From NCBI GenBank assembly GCA_963708095.1, contig OY970182.1:372001-436000 (forward strand): a stretch of 64,000 bases of DNA, given 5' to 3'. This DNA comes from JAJZVS01 sp963708095. Lineage in GTDB: Bacteria; Pseudomonadota; Alphaproteobacteria; Acetobacterales; Acetobacteraceae. Below the pieces are notes generated by a model. It was not told the origin of the DNA and did not search any database. It saw only the letters and a list, made by a program, of their open reading frames with translations. A program made the position numbers and the translations under genes. Below are positions 17,105 to 25,853 of this stretch, in pieces. Position 1 is the stretch's first letter. Each line of letters begins with the position of its first letter.

Positions 17105-17172
17105 CCGCTTGCCGTCGGGCACGATCGGGACCATGACGGCGCGACATTCCCTCCCTCTCCGTGTACCGTGCC

Positions 17173-17919
17173 ATGGCCGATCCCCCGTCCGATCACGTGC
17201 CTTCGGTGCCCGTCCCCGACCGCGCCCTGGTGCTGTTTTCGGGCGGGCAGGATTCCGCCACCTGCCTCGCCTGGGCCCTGGCGCGCTATCCGCATGTGGA
17301 GACGGTCGGCTTCGCCTACGGCCAGCGCCACGCGGTGGAACTCGCGTGCCGGGCGCCGCTGCGCGACGGCCTGGCGGCGTTCGCCGATTGGGGGGCGAAG
17401 CTCGGGGCCGATCACGTCATCGACCTCGGGCCGTCGATGGCGGCGATCGGCGCTACCGCGCTGACCTCGGAGGCGGAGATCGCGATCGGCGCCGACGGGC
17501 TGCCGACCACCTTCGTCCCCGGCCGCAACCTGCTGTTCCTGACCTATGCCGCCGCGATCGCCTGGCGACGCGGGCTGCGCCGGATCGTGGCGGGGATGTG
17601 CGAGACCGACTACTCCGGCTATCCCGACTGCCGCGACGACACGATCAAGGCGATGCAGCTCGCGCTCAATCTGGGCCTGCAACGGCATTTCGTGCTGGAA
17701 ACGCCGCTGATGTGGCGCGACAAGGCGGCCACCTGGGCGATGGCGGACGCGCTGGGTGGTGCCGCACTCGTGGCGCTGATCGAGGAGCAGTCGCATAGTT
17801 GCTACCGCGGCGACCGCAGCCGGCGCCACCCCTGGGGCTACGGCTGCGGCGCCTGCCCGGCCTGCGACCTGCGGCGCAGCGGGTGGGAGCGCTGGCGGGG
17901 CGGCGAGGCTTCGCGGTGA
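17173..17919 (+). CDS. queC: 7-cyano-7-deazaguanine synthase
   Basis: A 248-residue PP-loop enzyme that converts carboxy-deazaguanine to preQ0 in queuosine biosynthesis using ATP and ammonia. The N-terminal ATP-binding loop is LVLFSGGQDSATCLAWALAR. The middle has FVPGRNLLFLTYAAAIAW and CETDYSGYPDCRDDTIKAM, and the C-terminus has the zinc-binding cysteines SCYRG and GYGCGACPACDLR. All hallmark residues are intact. The ATG at 17173 is preferred; a GTG at 17161 would add only four residues. No other queuosine gene is nearby. Confidence 0.95.
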   Translation: MADPPSDHVPSVPVPDRALVLFSGGQDSATCLAWALARYPHVETVGFAYGQRHAVELACRAPLRDGLAAFADWGAKLGADHVIDLGPSMAAIGATALTSEAEIAIGADGLPTTFVPGRNLLFLTYAAAIAWRRGLRRIVAGMCETDYSGYPDCRDDTIKAMQLALNLGLQRHFVLETPLMWRDKAATWAMADALGGAALVALIEEQSHSCYRGDRSRRHPWGYGCGACPACDLRRSGWERWRGGEASR

Positions 17920-17980
17920 CCCGCAGGGCCGCTCGCCCGCCTCGCCCGTCGCGGCCGGAGCGGTCGTCTCAAATCACGAG

Positions 17981-18871
17981 ATGTCTTCCGCGTCCATGAT
18001 CGCCGCCGTGGTGCGCGATGGCGCCGTCGCTTGCGACGATGACACCCCGGCACCATGGTGGAGCTTCACCAAGACCGTGCTCGCCGCGGCCGCGCTCGGG
18101 ATGGTGGCGGCAGGACGTCTGCGGCTCGATACGCCGTTACGGGGGCGGGCGTTCACCTTGCGGCAGGTGTTGCAGCACCGTGCCGGCCTGGCCGATTACG
18201 GCAGCCTCCCCGCCTACCATGCCGCCGTCGCCGCCGGCGACCCGCCCTGGCCGGTGGCCGAGCTGCTCCGCCGCGTCGGGGCCGAGCAGCTTCGGTTCGC
18301 GCCCGGCGATGGCTGGGCCTATTCCAACATCGGCTATCTGCTCGTCCGCACCCTGATCGAGGAAACCGCGGGCGAACCGCTTGCGCCGGCGCTGCGCCGG
18401 CTGGTGTTCGATCCGCTGGGTGTCACCGGCGTCAGCCTGGCCTCTGCGCCGGCCGATCTCGAGGCGACCGCCTGGCGCAATCCCGACCGTTACGACCCCG
18501 GCTGGGTCTATCACGGCCTCCTGGTCGGCAGCGCAACGAGCGCGGCCCTGCTGCTGCACCATCTGCTGGCCGGGCGCTTGCTGCCGCCCGCGTTGACCGC
18601 CGCCATGCGTCGTCCTCATCCGGTCGAGGGACCGGTGTCCGACCGCCCCTGGCGCACGGCCGGCTACGGGCTCGGCCTGATGATCGGCAGCGGAGAGCCG
18701 GCGGGGTGCTACGAAGGCCACACCGGCATGGGGCCGGGCAGCACGGCAGCGGTGTTCCAGCGGACCGGGCCCGACGGTGCCCATCCGCTTCGCACCGCGG
18801 CCGTGCTGGCCGCGCAGCACGCTATGGGCACCGTCGAACGGCGCGCCATGGCGCTCGCCGCCGGGACCTGA
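17981..18871 (+). CDS. serine hydrolase of the class C beta-lactamase fold
   Basis: A 296-residue protein with the penicillin-recognising fold: S-x-x-K as SFTK at residues 28-31, Y-x-N as YSN at 114-116 (in GWAYSNIGYLLVRTLIEETAG), and a glycine-rich third element near EGHTGMGPGS in place of the usual KTG. The protein is shorter than AmpC and has no recognisable signal peptide, so a cytoplasmic or unusual location is possible. Many such proteins are esterases or peptidases rather than beta-lactamases. It starts 61 bases after queC in the same direction and is convergent with the quinone oxidoreductase gene. Confidence 0.8.
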   Translation: MSSASMIAAVVRDGAVACDDDTPAPWWSFTKTVLAAAALGMVAAGRLRLDTPLRGRAFTLRQVLQHRAGLADYGSLPAYHAAVAAGDPPWPVAELLRRVGAEQLRFAPGDGWAYSNIGYLLVRTLIEETAGEPLAPALRRLVFDPLGVTGVSLASAPADLEATAWRNPDRYDPGWVYHGLLVGSATSAALLLHHLLAGRLLPPALTAAMRRPHPVEGPVSDRPWRTAGYGLGLMIGSGEPAGCYEGHTGMGPGSTAAVFQRTGPDGAHPLRTAAVLAAQHAMGTVERRAMALAAGT

Positions 18872-18903
18872 CGCGCCGGCCGGAGCGGGAAGGGCGGCGT
18901 CAG

Positions 18904-19908
18904 CTACGCCGCCACGCGCAGCATGATCTTGCCGATATGCGCGCTGCTTTCCATCAGCCGGTGCGCCTCGGCCGCCTGATCGAGCGGGAAGGTCGCGTGG
19001 ATCACCGGCCCTGCGCGCCCCGCTTCCAGCATCGGCCACACCTTTTCCCGTAGCGCTGCCGCGATCGCCGCCTTCTGTGCGGCGGTGCGCGGGCGCATGG
19101 TCGATCCGGTCACCGTCAACCGCCGGGTCATGATCGGAACGAGATCCACCGCGTCGGTCTTCGACCCGCCGAGGAAGGCGATCAGCGCCAGCCGCCCGTC
19201 CATCGCCAGGCAGCGCAGGTTGCGGGCGAAATAACTCGCGCCCACCATGTCCAGGATCACGTCCACGCCGCGGCCGTCGGTAAGGCGCTTCATTTCCGCA
19301 ACGAAATCCTGGCTCTTGTAGTCGATCGCCGCCGCCGCCCCCAGATTCACGCAGGCCGCGCATTTCTCCGCCGAGCCGGCGGTGGCGTAGATGGTGGCGC
19401 CGAACGCGCGCGCGAGCTGGATCGCCGTCACGCCGATCCCCGAGGTGCCGCCATGCACCAGCGCCGTCTCCCCCGCGGCCAACCTGCCGTGGCCGAACAG
19501 ATTGGCCCAGACAGTGAAATACGTCTCCGGCAGCGCCGCGGCACGCACGGCATCGTAACCGGCCGGCCAGGGCAGGCATTGCGTGGCCGGAACGGCGCAG
19601 TACTCGGCATAGCCGCCGCCGTTGGCGAGGCCGCAGACGCGATCGCCCACCGCCAGGCCGGCGACGTCCGCGCCGCACGCGACCACCTCGCCGGCGACTT
19701 CCAGGCCGATGACCGGGCTCGCCCCCGGCGGCGGCGGGTACACGCCAAGCCGCTGCTGCACATCCGGTCGGTTCACCCCGGCGGCCAGCACGCGGATCAA
19801 TACCTCGCCCGGCCTCGGCACCGGCAGCGGGCCGGTGGCAGGACGCAACACCTCAGGGCCACCGGCGCCGGCAGTCTCGATGAAGGTCATGCGGGACGGC
19901 AGGGTCAT
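18904..19908 (-). CDS. NAD(P)H quinone oxidoreductase, zinc-free MDR family (PIG3/QOR-like)
   Basis: A 334-residue medium-chain dehydrogenase/reductase. The N-terminal GroES-like domain contains VLAAGVNRPDVQQRLGVYPPP and IGLEVAGEVVACG. The Rossmann domain contains LVHGGTSGIGVTAIQLARAF, and the nicotinamide/NADPH-contact LGAAAAIDYKSQDF segment follows. No zinc ligands are present, placing it with quinone oxidoreductases such as PIG3/TP53I3. The C-terminus VIHATFPLDQAAEAHRLMES matches the family closely. The start at 19908 gives the usual N-terminus; the ATG at 19890 is also possible. It probably reduces quinones or enones for detoxification. Confidence 0.9.
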   Translation of the reverse strand: MTLPSRMTFIETAGAGGPEVLRPATGPLPVPRPGEVLIRVLAAGVNRPDVQQRLGVYPPPPGASPVIGLEVAGEVVACGADVAGLAVGDRVCGLANGGGYAEYCAVPATQCLPWPAGYDAVRAAALPETYFTVWANLFGHGRLAAGETALVHGGTSGIGVTAIQLARAFGATIYATAGSAEKCAACVNLGAAAAIDYKSQDFVAEMKRLTDGRGVDVILDMVGASYFARNLRCLAMDGRLALIAFLGGSKTDAVDLVPIMTRRLTVTGSTMRPRTAAQKAAIAAALREKVWPMLEAGRAGPVIHATFPLDQAAEAHRLMESSAHIGKIMLRVAA

Positions 19909-20063
19909 GCGCGCGGGTCCTTGTGCGGGGGGGTGCGGTGAAGGGCGGCGGAGGCTCTGCGCCCGCCGCCCGACCGTCAAGTGCCCCAATGGCACGCCCT
20001 AATGGTCAAAATCCGACATTTGGTGCCGTCCGCCACGTGAGGAGCAGCGCAGATGCACCTGCG

Positions 20064-20540
20064 TCATCCGGCGGCCGCACGCTCCAGGGCGGCAATGTCC
20101 AGCTTAACCATCTTTGTCATAGCGGCGAAGACACGGCCCGAGACGGTCGGGTCTGGGTCGGCGAGGAGACGCGGCAGTGTCTCGGGTACGATTTGCCAAG
20201 GCACGCCCCACCTGTCGCGTAGCCAGCCGCACATGATTTCCGACCCGCCATCGGCGGTGAGTGCCGTCCACAGCCGATCTACCTCCGCTTGGTCGGAGCA
20301 CTCTACTGAGATCGAGGCGGCAGTTCCGTAAGTGGCTGGCGCGCCGCCGTTCAATGCTTGGAAGCTCTGCCCGCCGAGAGTGAAGGTCACCAGGATTACG
20401 TCGCCCGCTTCCCCGCCGGGCCAAATCCCTGGCGAGCGCAGGATGTGCTTGAGGCTGGAGCCGGGCACGAGAGAGACATAGAAGCGGACGGCCATCTCCG
20501 CATCTTTCCCAAACCAGAGGCAGGTGCTGACTTTCGACAT
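20064..20540 (-). CDS. VOC superfamily protein, PhnB/3-demethylubiquinone-methyltransferase-like
   Basis: A 158-residue protein beginning MSKVSTCLWFGKDAEMAVRFYVSLVPGS, the typical opening of the PhnB-type VOC family (often annotated as 3-demethylubiquinone methyltransferase because of distant similarity). Further family marks are LVTFTLGGQSFQALNGG and CGWLRDRWGVPWQIVPETL near the C-terminus. No catalytic residues can be inferred with confidence. Base composition is slightly lower in GC than that of its neighbours. The start at 20540 was chosen because the sequence further upstream is not family-like. Confidence 0.85.
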   Translation of the reverse strand: MSKVSTCLWFGKDAEMAVRFYVSLVPGSSLKHILRSPGIWPGGEAGDVILVTFTLGGQSFQALNGGAPATYGTAASISVECSDQAEVDRLWTALTADGGSEIMCGWLRDRWGVPWQIVPETLPRLLADPDPTVSGRVFAAMTKMVKLDIAALERAAAG

Positions 20541-20637
20541 CACGACGTCTCCTCTCCATCTGGGATCCACTTTCACATCGGGTAGCAAGTGTCAGATTTC
20601 ATCCACTAGGGCAATCAGGCGAATCTCCGGTGTGTCA

Positions 20638-20659
20638 CCTCTCCCGCAAGCGGGAGAGG
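20638..20659. terminator. REP-like hairpin downstream of the class II aldolase gene
   Basis: CCTCTCCCGCAAGCGGGAGAGG is a near-perfect stem-loop in the gap between the aldolase gene and the next gene on the same strand. It belongs to the CTCTCCCGC/GCGGGAG palindrome family seen elsewhere in the window. There is no T-run, so termination is uncertain. Confidence 0.5.
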
Positions 20660-20734
20660 TGGCCGTACGCGGCAATTTCCGGTTCACTCGATTGCCCTGT
20701 GGCAGGCCCCGTTGGCAGACCCTGACGCGGCGGC

Positions 20735-21496
20735 TCAGCGCCGGTAGTCGGCGCCCGCCCGCTCGGCCGTGCGCAGCGCGCCCTGAAATTCCATCATCCC
20801 GTAGTCGGGATCGGCGCGGCGCTTGCGCATGCGTTCGGCCGCCTTGCCGATCACGTAGTCCGAGATCGGCTCCGGCGGCTCGCCCAGGGTGCGGGCAATC
20901 AGCTCCAGCTCGCAGGCGCGTTCCAGCATATAGAGCCGCATGAACGTGCCGGGCACTGTCGGGCCGAGCGCGAGCAGCCCGTGGTTGAGCAAAATGACGC
21001 AGGTGCCGTTCTGGCAGGAGCGCCCGAGCGCCTCGCACTCCTCCACCGAGGCGGGGACGCCGTATTCGTGATAGACGATATCGTCATACACCCCGAGCAC
21101 GTCCTGGCTGATCGGGCGCAGGCCGTTGCGCACCAGCGACACGCCGGCGCCGGCGCGGGTATGGGTGTGCATCACGCACATCGCATCCGGCCGCGCCTTG
21201 TAGACGCCGCTGTGGATGGCGAAGCCGGCGTTGTTGAAACGACCTGGATCGCCCAGCACGTTGCCGTCCATGTCCATCTTCACGAGCGAGGAGGCGGTGA
21301 CCTCGTCGAACATCTCACCGTAACGATTGATGAGGAAGGTGTCGGGCGCGTCGGGCAGGCGCACGGACAAATGGGTGTTGACGAGGTCGGTCCAGCCCAT
21401 CTGGTGCGTCACGCGGTAGAGCGCGGCGAGTTCGCAGCGGGCCTGCCATTCGGCGTCGGTCATGTCGGGTCGGGTCAATCGGAGTGCGGCGGACAT
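20735..21496 (-). CDS. class II aldolase/adducin family protein
   Basis: A 253-residue protein with the class II aldolase fold: TDLVNTHLSVRLPD early, INRYGEMFDEVTASSLVKMD, the first zinc ligands in VMHTHTRAGAG, and the later histidine in ILLNHGLLALG. The family cleaves or epimerises sugar phosphates or decarboxylates small acids. This branch (longer, with ERACELELIARTLG near the C-terminus) is common in alphaproteobacterial catabolic clusters and is not a classical fuculose aldolase. It lies downstream of an SDR gene on the same strand, separated by 121 bases. The start at 21496 is the ATG immediately preceding the conserved region. Confidence 0.87.
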   Translation of the reverse strand: MSAALRLTRPDMTDAEWQARCELAALYRVTHQMGWTDLVNTHLSVRLPDAPDTFLINRYGEMFDEVTASSLVKMDMDGNVLGDPGRFNNAGFAIHSGVYKARPDAMCVMHTHTRAGAGVSLVRNGLRPISQDVLGVYDDIVYHEYGVPASVEECEALGRSCQNGTCVILLNHGLLALGPTVPGTFMRLYMLERACELELIARTLGEPPEPISDYVIGKAAERMRKRRADPDYGMMEFQGALRTAERAGADYRR

Positions 21497-21617
21497 CGGC
21501 TTGGGTTCCCTGGATCGGTTCCGGTGCCGACGGTTCGTTGGCATCGGTCCGGCTGACGATGGCGGGCCGGCGGTGCCATCCTGGTCCCGTCGCGCGGCCG
21601 CTGGCAAGGGCGGGCGG

Positions 21618-22373
21618 CTACGCCGGCGGGATGAAAGCCGCCGAGGTGCCGCCGTCGACCGGGATCGTTGCGCCGGTGACATAGCGCGCGGCGTCCGACA
21701 GCAGGAAGCCGATCACCTCGACGACGTCGTCGGCCTGTGCGATCCGCCCGAGCGGGGAGGCGCCGGAGGGGCGGTAGCGCCCGACCTTGGCCGGATCGCT
21801 GACGGCGTGGATCATCGGCGTGTCGACCGTTCCGGGGGCAAGCGCATTCACCAGCACGTGGCTGGCGCCAAGCTCGGCGCCGAGCACGCGGGTGAGCTGC
21901 GAGACCGCGGCCTTGGAAGCGGCGTAGGCGCCGCTGTCGATCTTCGGGCGCAGCGCGGCGACGGACGAGAGGAACACGATGCGCGCGGGTTTCTCGGCGC
22001 TGGCGGTGCGGGTGAGCAGCGGCAGGGCGGCGCGGGCGCAGAGCCAGGAGCCGCGGGTGTTGACGGCGAACACCTGGTCGAAGGTCTCAATCGCCATGGT
22101 GGCGAGCGGACCGGTGCGCAGGACGCCGGCGCAGCAGATCAGCGCGTCGAGCGTCGGGGTGGCGGCGGCGATCTGGTCGAAGGCGGCGGCGACGCGGGGT
22201 GCGTCGGTGACGTCGCAGGCGATGGGGGTAAAACGATCGGTAGGCGAGGGGGCGGCTGCCAACGCCTGCGACAGGTCGAGACCGAAGACGATCCAGCCTT
22301 GCGCAAGCAACCGCCGCACGGCGGCGAGGCCGATGCCCGAGGCGGCGCCCGTGATGACTGCTGCTTGCGCCAT
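21618..22373 (-). CDS. short-chain dehydrogenase/reductase
   Basis: A 251-residue classical SDR. The cofactor motif is VITGAASGIGLAAVRRLLAQGW at residues about 6-27, with CDVTDAPR for adenine contact, LICCAGVLRTG in place of NNAG, the catalytic serine in VFLSSVAALRP, the Y-x-x-x-K pair as YAASK, and the usual closing block (VTGATIPVDGG). The unusual CCAG in place of NNAG deserves note, but the other elements are intact. It probably oxidises or reduces a hydroxy/keto substrate in the catabolic zone that includes the aldolase and dienelactone hydrolase genes. Longer starts upstream are less likely. Confidence 0.88.
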   Translation of the reverse strand: MAQAAVITGAASGIGLAAVRRLLAQGWIVFGLDLSQALAAAPSPTDRFTPIACDVTDAPRVAAAFDQIAAATPTLDALICCAGVLRTGPLATMAIETFDQVFAVNTRGSWLCARAALPLLTRTASAEKPARIVFLSSVAALRPKIDSGAYAASKAAVSQLTRVLGAELGASHVLVNALAPGTVDTPMIHAVSDPAKVGRYRPSGASPLGRIAQADDVVEVIGFLLSDAARYVTGATIPVDGGTSAAFIPPA

Positions 22374-22439
22374 GGCGTTTCCTTCCTGCATTCGGCCAAT
22401 GGCCGAACGCTGCGAGGCAGCCAAGGTCGGTGTCAAGCT

Positions 22440-22490
22440 CCGTCCCCTCTACGTCTCCCCTCCCGCAAGGTGAGGGAGGAAGTAGAGGGG
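22440..22490. repeat. REP-like palindrome
   Basis: CCCCTCTACGTCTCCCCTCC and its near complement GGGAGGAAGTAGAGGGGG, around a GCAAGGT loop, form an imperfect hairpin between the dienelactone hydrolase and SDR genes. Confidence 0.6.
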
Positions 22491-22519
22491 GATGATCGGC
22501 CGTGCTCTGGCCTCGCCCG

Positions 22520-23251
22520 TTACCGCAGATGCCGGGCCCACAACGCGAAGATCTTCTCCCACGTCGCCTCCGCCGCCAGCGGATCGTACACCGTCCGCTC
22601 GGCGAAGCAGAACCCGTGGTGCGTTCCCGGATACACTTCCAAGGTGTGCTTCGTCCCCGCTGCCTCCAGCGCCGATTTCAGCGCCGGGATCACGGACGCC
22701 GGCACCGACTGGTCGTGCTCGGCAAACGCGTAATAGAGCTCGCCCTTGATCTGCCCCAGCAGCTTGTGCGGCGAATCCTCCGCCTCCGTCACGATCCCCA
22801 CGCCGTAGAGCGAGGCCGCCGCCGCCATCCGGTGCGGAAACCGCGCCGCCGCCGTGGTGATGAAACGCCCGCTCATGCAATGGCCGACGCAGCCCACCGG
22901 GCCCGGCTTCACCGCGTCCTGGGCATCGAGGAACGCGATCATCGCAGAGGTATCGTCCGTTACCATCGCGTTGGTCAGGCTGTTCATCGACGGCCGGATC
23001 ACCGCCGACATCGCATCGTCGCGGCGCGGGATGTCGAAACGCAGCGTGCCGAGCCGGTAGTACATGTCCGGCAGCAGGCAGGCATAGCCCGCCTTGGCGA
23101 TGCGGCGGCACATGTTGCGCAGCTCCTCGCGGATGCCGGGCGCGTCCATGTAGAAGATGATGCCGGGGTGCCGGGTCGGGCCCTCGGGATGGACAAAGAA
23201 GCTCGGCATGCCGCCGTGCTTGGTGGTGACGACGACTTCCTGTTCGATCAT
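22520..23251 (-). CDS. dienelactone hydrolase family protein
   Basis: A 243-residue alpha/beta hydrolase. The nucleophile elbow is VGHCMSGRF with a cysteine at residue 125, as in dienelactone hydrolases; a later acidic residue (FAEHDQSVP) and the histidine in GTHHGFCF complete the triad. The N-terminal oxyanion region reads IIFYMDAPGIREELRNMCRR. Enzymes of this family hydrolyse dienelactone in chlorocatechol pathways, though many members act on other esters. Position beside an SDR gene, an aldolase gene and, 1.3 kb away, a ring-hydroxylating dioxygenase suggests a role in aromatic or cyclic-compound breakdown (inference). The start at 23251 is the first ATG. Confidence 0.9.
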   Translation of the reverse strand: MIEQEVVVTTKHGGMPSFFVHPEGPTRHPGIIFYMDAPGIREELRNMCRRIAKAGYACLLPDMYYRLGTLRFDIPRRDDAMSAVIRPSMNSLTNAMVTDDTSAMIAFLDAQDAVKPGPVGCVGHCMSGRFITTAAARFPHRMAAAASLYGVGIVTEAEDSPHKLLGQIKGELYYAFAEHDQSVPASVIPALKSALEAAGTKHTLEVYPGTHHGFCFAERTVYDPLAAEATWEKIFALWARHLR

Positions 23252-23476
23252 GACGCTTTCCCTCCCGCGAACGGGCGCCCCGATGGACGCCGGCTGCCCG
23301 CCAGTCTATGGGCATCCGGCGTGCAGCACCATCCGGGGGCGGCCGACCGGGACGCGACCCACCCGGTACCGCGCAGGCGGCGTGCGCGCAGGTAACGAAG
23401 TTTGGCCAGCCGTGACATCTCGGACCGGCAGCGCCGGCACATCAGGGAGCCGGCGTCTCAGGGAGAGAGACCGATC

Positions 23477-23917
23477 ATGTCAGCAAGCCAACCGTCCGCC
23501 GGCGCCTTCCGCAGCCTGGTCGACGCCTTCGCCCGCCTGCGCGTGCCCCTGCCGGAAGGCGGCACTCCCGCCGCCGAGACCGCCGAGCGCCTGCGCCGCG
23601 AGCTGCGCGCCGCCATCCACCAGCACACCGCCGATGACCGCTGGCGCGAACTCCTGCAGCGGATGCGCGAGGCGGCCGAGGACGGCGCGCACGAATACCG
23701 CCTGCTCCGCTTTCCCTGCGACGACTGCACCGACGGCGGCCGCGCGATCCGGCAGAACGAGCCGCAATGGCCCACCACCCTTACCGGCGAGGCCGCCGAT
23801 CTCCATCGGCATTGGGAGCAGGAGCTGCAGCCGCTCGGCTTCCGTATCGCCGCGCGCGAACTCGACTATCCCGGCGGCCTGCCCGGCGATATCGGCCTGT
23901 TCATCGCCTGGACGTAA
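23477..23917 (+). CDS. hypothetical protein of 146 residues
   Basis: No family recognised. The protein has helical amphipathic character at residues 15-75, a cysteine pair in RFPCDDCTDGGRAI (possible metal or redox site) and a C-terminal region LGFRIAARELDYPGGLPGDIGLFIAWT. A GGGAGAGAG ribosome site precedes the ATG at 23477, and codon bias at third positions is strongly GC, supporting a real gene. It converges with the VOC gene, leaving only six bases between stops. Confidence 0.65.
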   Translation: MSASQPSAGAFRSLVDAFARLRVPLPEGGTPAAETAERLRRELRAAIHQHTADDRWRELLQRMREAAEDGAHEYRLLRFPCDDCTDGGRAIRQNEPQWPTTLTGEAADLHRHWEQELQPLGFRIAARELDYPGGLPGDIGLFIAWT

Positions 23918-23923
23918 CGTCGC

Positions 23924-24484
23924 TCAGGCGTGTGCGGGGCGCAGCGCGTTGTTGGATCGGTGGTCGCCGCCGAGCCAGCGCGCCAGTTCGGTATGCGCGT
24001 CGGCCCGACGCCGTGCGGCGATCGCGGCGGCGTCCGGCGGATCGACGGTGAACTCCACGATCAGCCCGTCCGGTGAGGTCGCGTAGGCCGAGCGGCAATA
24101 GCCGTGGTCGGTCTGCCGCACCGCCGCCCCCGCCGCTGCCAGGCGCGCAACGATCGCAGCGTAGGTGGCATCGTCCACCTTGAACGCGATGTGGTCGAAA
24201 TTGGGCACCGCGGGCGGCAGAGCGGCCACGCACTGACGATACACCTCCGGATCGGCGAACTGGAAGAACGCGAGCGCGCCGCCGTCCTCCAGCGCGTAGA
24301 AGGTGTGGCACATCGGGGTGGGCGCGCCGGTGCGCGGATGGCGGCTCTCTTCGCACCAGGTGGCGACCAGGGGCAGGCCGATCACGTCCTCGAAGAAGCG
24401 GCGGTTCGCTTCCTGGTCGTGCACGACGGTGGCGTGGTGGTGCAGCCGCTCGGGCAGGCGGGGCAGGGGCGGGGCTTGTGGCAT
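23924..24484 (-). CDS. VOC family (glyoxalase/dioxygenase superfamily) protein
   Basis: A 186-residue single-domain VOC protein. Two beta-alpha-beta-beta-beta modules are visible: LHHHATVVHDQEANRRFFEDVIG with metal-ligand-type histidine, then NFDHIAFKVDDATYAAIVARL, and the glutamate strand GLIVEFTVDPP. Ligand positions fit metal-dependent glyoxalase or extradiol-type chemistry, but the substrate is unknown. It is divergent from the ring-hydroxylating dioxygenase operon, with a 128-base shared promoter gap, suggesting a shared catabolic context. Confidence 0.82.
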   Translation of the reverse strand: MPQAPPLPRLPERLHHHATVVHDQEANRRFFEDVIGLPLVATWCEESRHPRTGAPTPMCHTFYALEDGGALAFFQFADPEVYRQCVAALPPAVPNFDHIAFKVDDATYAAIVARLAAAGAAVRQTDHGYCRSAYATSPDGLIVEFTVDPPDAAAIAARRRADAHTELARWLGGDHRSNNALRPAHA

Positions 24485-24612
24485 GGTTGGTTTCCTTCCC
24501 GACCATCGATCGCGGTGATCCTGCGCCGGCGGCGGCGAGGGCCGCAAGCTTGCTGCTTGCCCGGCGCCGCCGGCGGCGGCAGTCTCGGCTGCAAGAACCG
24601 GAGGAACCGACC

Positions 24613-25851
24613 ATGCCCGCAGCGCATCGGCGCGCCGCCGCGCCGTCCTGGCCGCCCGGCCTCACCCGCGTGCCCTACTGGGTCTACCAGGACCAGGACG
24701 TGCTGGAATCGGAACAGACACGGCTGTTCCAGGGACCTGTGTGGAACTACCTCTGCCTGGAAGCGGAAATCCCCGCAGCCGGCGACTGGCGCACCACCGC
24801 CATCGGCCGCATGCCCGTCGTGGTGGTACGCACCGAAACCGGCGCCATCGCCGCGTTCGAAAACCGCTGCGCGCATCGCGGCGCGCTGATCTGCCTCGAT
24901 ACCGCCGGCCGCGGCGCGAAAGACTTCACCTGCGTCTACCACGCCTGGCGCTACGACCTGACCGGCGTGCCGCAGTCGGTCGCGTTCGGGCACGGCATCA
25001 ACGGCAAAGGCGGCATGCCGGAGAGCTTCCACCTGGCCGAGCACGGGCCGCGCCGGCTGCGCGTCGCCACCTTCTGCGGCCTCGTGTTCGGCACGCTCGA
25101 TCCGGCGCTGGCGCCGTTCGAGGAATGGATCGGTCCCGACATCGCCGCCCGCGTTCGCCGCGTGCTGCGCCGCCCGGTCGAGGTGATCGGCCGCTACACC
25201 CAGGCGCTGCCGAACAACTGGAAACTCTATGTCGAGAACGTGAAGGACACCTACCACGCGAGCCTGCTGCACCTGTTCTTCGCCACCTTCCGCATCACCC
25301 GGCTGAGCCAGGGCGGCGGCGTCGTGGTCAGCGCCTCCGGCGGTCACCATGCTTCGGCGACACGCATGCCGGCACAGGGGCCGGACACGACCTACCAGGG
25401 GCTGCGCTCGGACGACGCGCAGTTCCGACTGCGCGACCCGCGGCTGCTCGAGGTCGCCCACGAATGGGGCGACGACATCCAGTTGCAGATCCTCGGCCTG
25501 TTCCCCGGTTTCATCCTGCAGCAGATCCACAATTCGATCGCGGTGCGCCAGGTACTGCCGCGGGGCGTCGCGGAAACCGACCTGCACTGGACCTTGCTCG
25601 GCTTCGCCGACGACCCGCCGGAGCTGCGCGCGCTGCGGTTGCGCCAGGGCAACCTGGTCGGGCCCGCCGGATTCGTTTCGATGGAAGACGGCTGCGTCGG
25701 CGGCTTCGTCCAGCGCGGCGCCGCGGCGGCCGGGGCGGAAATGGCCGTGGTCGAAATGGGCGGCGCAGAGGCCGACACGCAGGAAACCCGCGCCACCGAA
25801 TCCTCCGTGCGCGGCTTCTGGAAGCAATGGCGTGCGACGATGGAGATCTGA
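24613..25851 (+). CDS. aromatic ring-hydroxylating dioxygenase, large (alpha) subunit
   Basis: A 412-residue Rieske oxygenase alpha subunit. The Rieske centre is formed by NRCAHRG and CVYHAWRYDLTG, two cysteine-histidine pairs. The mononuclear iron site appears in ENVKDTYHASLLHLFF, providing two histidines, with an acidic third ligand expected about 150 residues later. The overall wording resembles anthranilate/salicylate-type (AndAc-like) alpha subunits. It adds both atoms of oxygen to an aromatic ring, using electrons from a reductase and often a ferredoxin; neither is encoded nearby. It forms an operon with the small subunit two bases downstream. The ATG at 24613 has a GGAGGAACC ribosome site. 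Confidence 0.92.
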   Translation: MPAAHRRAAAPSWPPGLTRVPYWVYQDQDVLESEQTRLFQGPVWNYLCLEAEIPAAGDWRTTAIGRMPVVVVRTETGAIAAFENRCAHRGALICLDTAGRGAKDFTCVYHAWRYDLTGVPQSVAFGHGINGKGGMPESFHLAEHGPRRLRVATFCGLVFGTLDPALAPFEEWIGPDIAARVRRVLRRPVEVIGRYTQALPNNWKLYVENVKDTYHASLLHLFFATFRITRLSQGGGVVVSASGGHHASATRMPAQGPDTTYQGLRSDDAQFRLRDPRLLEVAHEWGDDIQLQILGLFPGFILQQIHNSIAVRQVLPRGVAETDLHWTLLGFADDPPELRALRLRQGNLVGPAGFVSMEDGCVGGFVQRGAAAAGAEMAVVEMGGAEADTQETRATESSVRGFWKQWRATMEI

Positions 25852-25853
25852 CC